Shown here piece after piece: positions 7,250 through 9,332 of a stretch of 9,332 bases of DNA. Below the pieces are notes generated by a model, which did not search any database, was not told the origin of the DNA, and saw nothing but the letters and a program-made list of their open reading frames with translations. The DNA is from Clostridiaceae bacterium (GTDB lineage: Bacteria > Bacillota > Clostridia > Saccharofermentanales > Fastidiosipilaceae), in assembly GCA_012514965.1 (NCBI GenBank), contig JAAYZH010000211.1:1-9332 (forward strand), written 5' to 3'. A program made the position numbers and the translations under genes. Each line of letters starts with the position of its first letter. Positions within the stretch are counted from its first letter, which is position 1.

Positions 7250-8233
7250 ATGGATATTAACTGGTTTCCCGGCCACATGGCCAAGGCACTGCGCAACATC
7301 AAGGAACACTTACCTATGGTGGATGTCGTGGTGGAGACCTGTGATGCCCGGATTCCGCGTTCTTCGCGTAACCCGGCACTGGCCCGGATTTTGGCGGACA
7401 AGCCGCAGATCCTGGTTTTTAACAAGGCTGATTTAGCGGATCCTAAGGTCACGGAAGAATGGGTACGCTACTACAGCCGGCACAAGCTGACGATGGTTCC
7501 ATGTAACAGCAAGAACCGGGAAGGTTTTCGCCGCGTTACGGAAGAAGCCTATAAACTGGTCGCCGAGAAGCTGGATCGCATCGCGGCACGAGGGAGGGAT
7601 AATCGTCCGCTTCGGCTCATGGTCGTCGGCATTCCCAATACCGGCAAGTCGACGCTTATCAACAGCATGAGTGGCCGCAAAGCCGCGCAGACCTCCGACC
7701 GCCCCGGCGTGACACGCGGACCTCAGTGGGTAAGAAGCAAGGATACCAAGCTTGAATGGCTCGATATGCCAGGTGTTTTGTGGCCCAAGCTCGAGACGGA
7801 CGAACAGAAGCTGTCTCTTTCTGCAACCGGCGCTATTAAGGACCAGGTTTTGCCGATCGAGGAAGTCTCGTTTTTCTTGTTTCGAAAACTCCTCGAGCTT
7901 TACCCTGAATATCTTCGGGAGCGCTACCGGCTCCGTCATATGGAATCTGATCCTTACGACATCTATTTGGAGGGTGCGCGAATGCGCGGATGCATTCTAT
8001 CCGGCGGACGAGTCGACGAACAGCGCTTTGCCGAGCTCTTTCTCAATGAATTTCGCGGCGGTATGATTGGCAGGATTTCACTCGAGACGATCAGCGCAGC
8101 AGAAGCGGGCGAGGACGAGGCAAGTGTTCTATCCCAAGCGTCTGCCGAAGTTGGGACAGATGGAGTCGCTAGGCCTGAGAATCAAGAAGACATCTTGGAT
8201 AGCGATGAGGACTGGATTCATGGCTCATACTAG
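7250..8233 (+). CDS. rbgA: Ribosome biogenesis GTPase RbgA (YlqF)
   Basis: RbgA is a circularly permuted GTPase needed for a late step of 50S subunit assembly in Gram-positive bacteria. The G motifs occur in the permuted order G4-G5-G1-G2-G3: NKAD (58-61), PCNSK (84-88, a degenerate G5), GIPNTGKST (127-135), TRG (155-157) and DMPG (172-175). The start WFPGHMAKA carries H9, matching the catalytic histidine proposed for B. subtilis RbgA. The C-terminal helical domain runs to about residue 278. At 327 residues it is longer than B. subtilis RbgA (282): the last 49 residues form a low-complexity tail with 14 Asp/Glu and only one Arg. The frame is open upstream to a TTG at 7190, but the ATG at 7250 has AAGGAGG at ideal spacing and gives the family's N-terminus. 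Its end overlaps rnhB by 14 bases. Confidence 0.96.
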   Translation: MDINWFPGHMAKALRNIKEHLPMVDVVVETCDARIPRSSRNPALARILADKPQILVFNKADLADPKVTEEWVRYYSRHKLTMVPCNSKNREGFRRVTEEAYKLVAEKLDRIAARGRDNRPLRLMVVGIPNTGKSTLINSMSGRKAAQTSDRPGVTRGPQWVRSKDTKLEWLDMPGVLWPKLETDEQKLSLSATGAIKDQVLPIEEVSFFLFRKLLELYPEYLRERYRLRHMESDPYDIYLEGARMRGCILSGGRVDEQRFAELFLNEFRGGMIGRISLETISAAEAGEDEASVLSQASAEVGTDGVARPENQEDILDSDEDWIHGSY

Positions 8234-8891
8234 TCGCGAGAAGCGCAAGCAAGAGCGATTCACCCGCATGAACAGGCTGGAGGAAGAACTGCGCAGCCGC
8301 GGTTTTGTTCTTGTTGCCGGTTTGGATGAAGCCGGACGCGGACCTCTGGCTGGTCCGGTCTATGCTGCCGCGGTAATTCTGAAGGCAGAGGATCCGATTT
8401 GGGGACTGAACGATTCGAAGAAACTGAGTCCGCAAGTCCGTGAGGCGCTGGCGTCGGAGATCAAGAACCGCGCGGTGGCCTGGGCAATTGTATCGCGAAA
8501 TGCAGAGTATATAGATCGACACAACATTCTTGAAGCTACCCGGTCAGCCATGGAAGAAGCCTTGAGCTTGTTGCAGCCGCCGCCGGATTTTGCGCTTCTT
8601 GACGCTATGCGGCTGGGGAATTTCCCGCCTGACCGCCAACGCTCGATCGTCAAGGGGGATGCCACAAGCAACGCGATTGCAGCTGCTTCTATTTTGGCCA
8701 AAACCGCACGTGACTCTGAGATGCTGGCCTGGGACGAGCAATATCCCGCCTATGGGTTTGCGGCTCACAAAGGCTATGGGACCGCTGCTCACTATGAGGC
8801 TTTGGATGCTAACGGCCCTTGTCCGCTGCACCGAACTAGTTTCCTGCGCAGCTGGTTCGAAAAGAACGAAAATTATGGCGGCAAAAAATGA
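8220..8891 (+). CDS. rnhB: Ribonuclease HII
   Basis: RNase HII cuts the RNA strand of RNA-DNA hybrids and starts removal of single ribonucleotides from DNA. The 223-residue product contains all family blocks: GLDEAGRGPLAGPVYAAAV (D36, E37), NDSKKLS, LLDAMRL (D128), KGDATSNAIAAASILAKTARD (with D147), and the C-terminal GYGTAAHYEAL and CPLHRTSF. D36, E37, D128 and D147 correspond in spacing to the E. coli DEDD metal site. The frame is open back to 8067. The ATG at 8220 was chosen because TGAGGA (8206-8211) lies eight bases before it and the overlap with rbgA stays short. The ATG at 8268 (start MNRLEEELRSRGF) is a reasonable alternative with a weaker site. It shares four bases (ATGA) with yraN, so the three genes look translationally coupled. 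Confidence 0.95.
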   Translation: MAHTSREKRKQERFTRMNRLEEELRSRGFVLVAGLDEAGRGPLAGPVYAAAVILKAEDPIWGLNDSKKLSPQVREALASEIKNRAVAWAIVSRNAEYIDRHNILEATRSAMEEALSLLQPPPDFALLDAMRLGNFPPDRQRSIVKGDATSNAIAAASILAKTARDSEMLAWDEQYPAYGFAAHKGYGTAAHYEALDANGPCPLHRTSFLRSWFEKNENYGGKK

Positions 8892-9265
8892 ACGTTAACA
8901 AGCCTTTGTTACCTTTTGCAGAAGCGGAACGTCGAGTGGAATCCTTGCTGAAGTCGCAGGGACACCGCATTCTGGCCAGGAATTTCGCGATTCACAACCT
9001 GGGTGAAATAGACATCATCAGTCTGCGAAACGGTGTGATTTTTGCGACGGAGGTCAAGGCTCGCCAGCATGAAAACCATGATTTCGGGGCTGAAACGAAG
9101 TTTATCCGGACTAAGCAGCGCAGAATTATCAATACACTTTATGCTTATTCAGCTAAGCAGGGACAGTTTGACAGACCGTTGGCGCTCCTGGCCGCTGAGG
9201 TCTTTTGGGACAGACAACACACCATCTCGAAACTTGTCGTCAGACCCTGGGAGAGCGGGGTCTAG
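8888..9265 (+). CDS. yraN: YraN/UPF0102 family nuclease-fold protein
   Basis: This is a 125-residue protein of the UPF0102 family, which has a restriction-endonuclease-like fold but no firmly proven role. It is often found beside rnhB, suggesting a link to nucleic acid processing. Visible family marks are a helical start AEAERRVESLLKSQGHRILARN (11-32), GEIDII (39-44, D42), ATEVKAR (53-59, with E55 and K57 completing a D-ExK nuclease-like motif), and TKQRRI (75-80) before the last helix and strand. The length is normal. The ATG overlaps the rnhB stop as ATGA; GGCGG (8877-8881) six bases upstream may serve as ribosome binding site. The nuclease-like motif is seen, but activity is inferred only. 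Confidence 0.92.
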   Translation: MNVNKPLLPFAEAERRVESLLKSQGHRILARNFAIHNLGEIDIISLRNGVIFATEVKARQHENHDFGAETKFIRTKQRRIINTLYAYSAKQGQFDRPLALLAAEVFWDRQHTISKLVVRPWESGV

Positions 9266-9277
9266 TTGCCCTCTCCC
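9249..9277 (+). other. Hairpin over the yraN stop codon, no T-run
   Basis: GGGAGAG (9249-9255) pairs with CTCTCCC (9271-9277), and GG/CC inside can lengthen the stem past a one-base bulge. The yraN stop (9263-9265) lies in the loop. The hairpin is followed by GAAAAATG, without a T-run on either strand, so it is not a normal intrinsic terminator. It could be a weak or factor-assisted terminator or an mRNA 3'-end stabiliser. Confidence 0.4.
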
Positions 9278-9285
9278 GAAAAATG

Positions 9286-9332
9286 TTGCAAAATAGACTT
9301 CTATTTAGGGTTATATCTGGTAAGGAAAGGCG
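9286..9332 (+). promoter_or_regulatory. Possible promoter, operator and ribosome binding site of the next gene
   Basis: TTGCAA (9286-9291) could be a -35, with TTATAT (9311-9316) as a -10 after 19 bases, which is long. Between them lies a perfect 16-bp palindrome AAATAGA-CT-TCTATTT (9291-9306). AAGGAAAGG (9322-9330) near the window edge looks like a ribosome binding site. Together these suggest a regulated gene starting just beyond 9332, on the plus strand. All calls here are by pattern only. Confidence 0.35.

Noticed and set aside
7433..7939. 168-codon open frame on the minus strand within rbgA
   Set aside because: It runs opposite the G1-G3 motifs of RbgA. Its product has no recognisable pattern and it has no start signals.
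9283..9332. ATG at 9283 opening a frame to the window edge
   Set aside because: No ribosome binding site precedes it, and it would lie across the palindrome and the likely binding site of a later start. It cannot be judged from so few codons.
1..9332. Novel defence island, mobile element, CRISPR array or tRNA
   Set aside because: All long frames in the window are well-known housekeeping families in an ordinary order. No transposase, integrase, regularly spaced repeat array or cloverleaf was seen on either strand.

Overview
The window carries six complete housekeeping genes plus a well-marked divergent control region. It most likely comes from a Gram-positive Firmicute of the class Clostridia with roughly balanced base composition. 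The reasons are the large type III glutamine synthetase, the rplS-rbgA-rnhB-yraN order (RbgA/YlqF is typical of Gram-positives), strong AGGAGG-type ribosome binding sites, consensus sigma-A-like promoters, and a CarA/CarB pair whose C-terminal allosteric region reads like Firmicute enzymes. The genus cannot be told from the sequence alone.

Left part (1-2365): glnN, encoding type III glutamine synthetase, lies on the minus strand and ends in a strong hairpin terminator at the left edge. Its promoter faces away from that of carA. The 195-bp gap between the two start codons holds two opposed promoters and an unusual density of short inverted and direct repeats.

Middle (2366-6665): carA and carB encode the small and large subunits of carbamoyl phosphate synthetase. 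They overlap by 14 bases and are surely translated as a coupled pair. GlnN makes glutamine and CarA hydrolyses it, so the divergent pair links ammonia assimilation to carbamoyl phosphate for pyrimidines and arginine. No PyrR-type attenuator is visible in front of carA.

Right part (6666-9332): rplS (ribosomal protein L19) has its own near-consensus promoter, a short structured leader that can pair with its ribosome binding site, and its own terminator. A second promoter then drives rbgA, rnhB and yraN, which overlap each other (14 bases, then 4 bases). RbgA is a 50S assembly GTPase, so it sits logically beside L19; here it carries an acidic C-terminal tail of about 50 residues. RnhB is ribonuclease HII, and YraN is a nuclease-fold protein of unproven function. 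The window ends just after yraN with a hairpin, an operator-like palindrome and a possible ribosome binding site for a gene starting beyond the edge.

I found no RNA genes of the tRNA/rRNA class, no mobile element, no CRISPR array and no sign of a new defence or metabolic system. The points most worth a second look are regulatory: the repeat cluster between glnN and carA, the rplS leader, the RbgA tail and the palindrome near the right edge.
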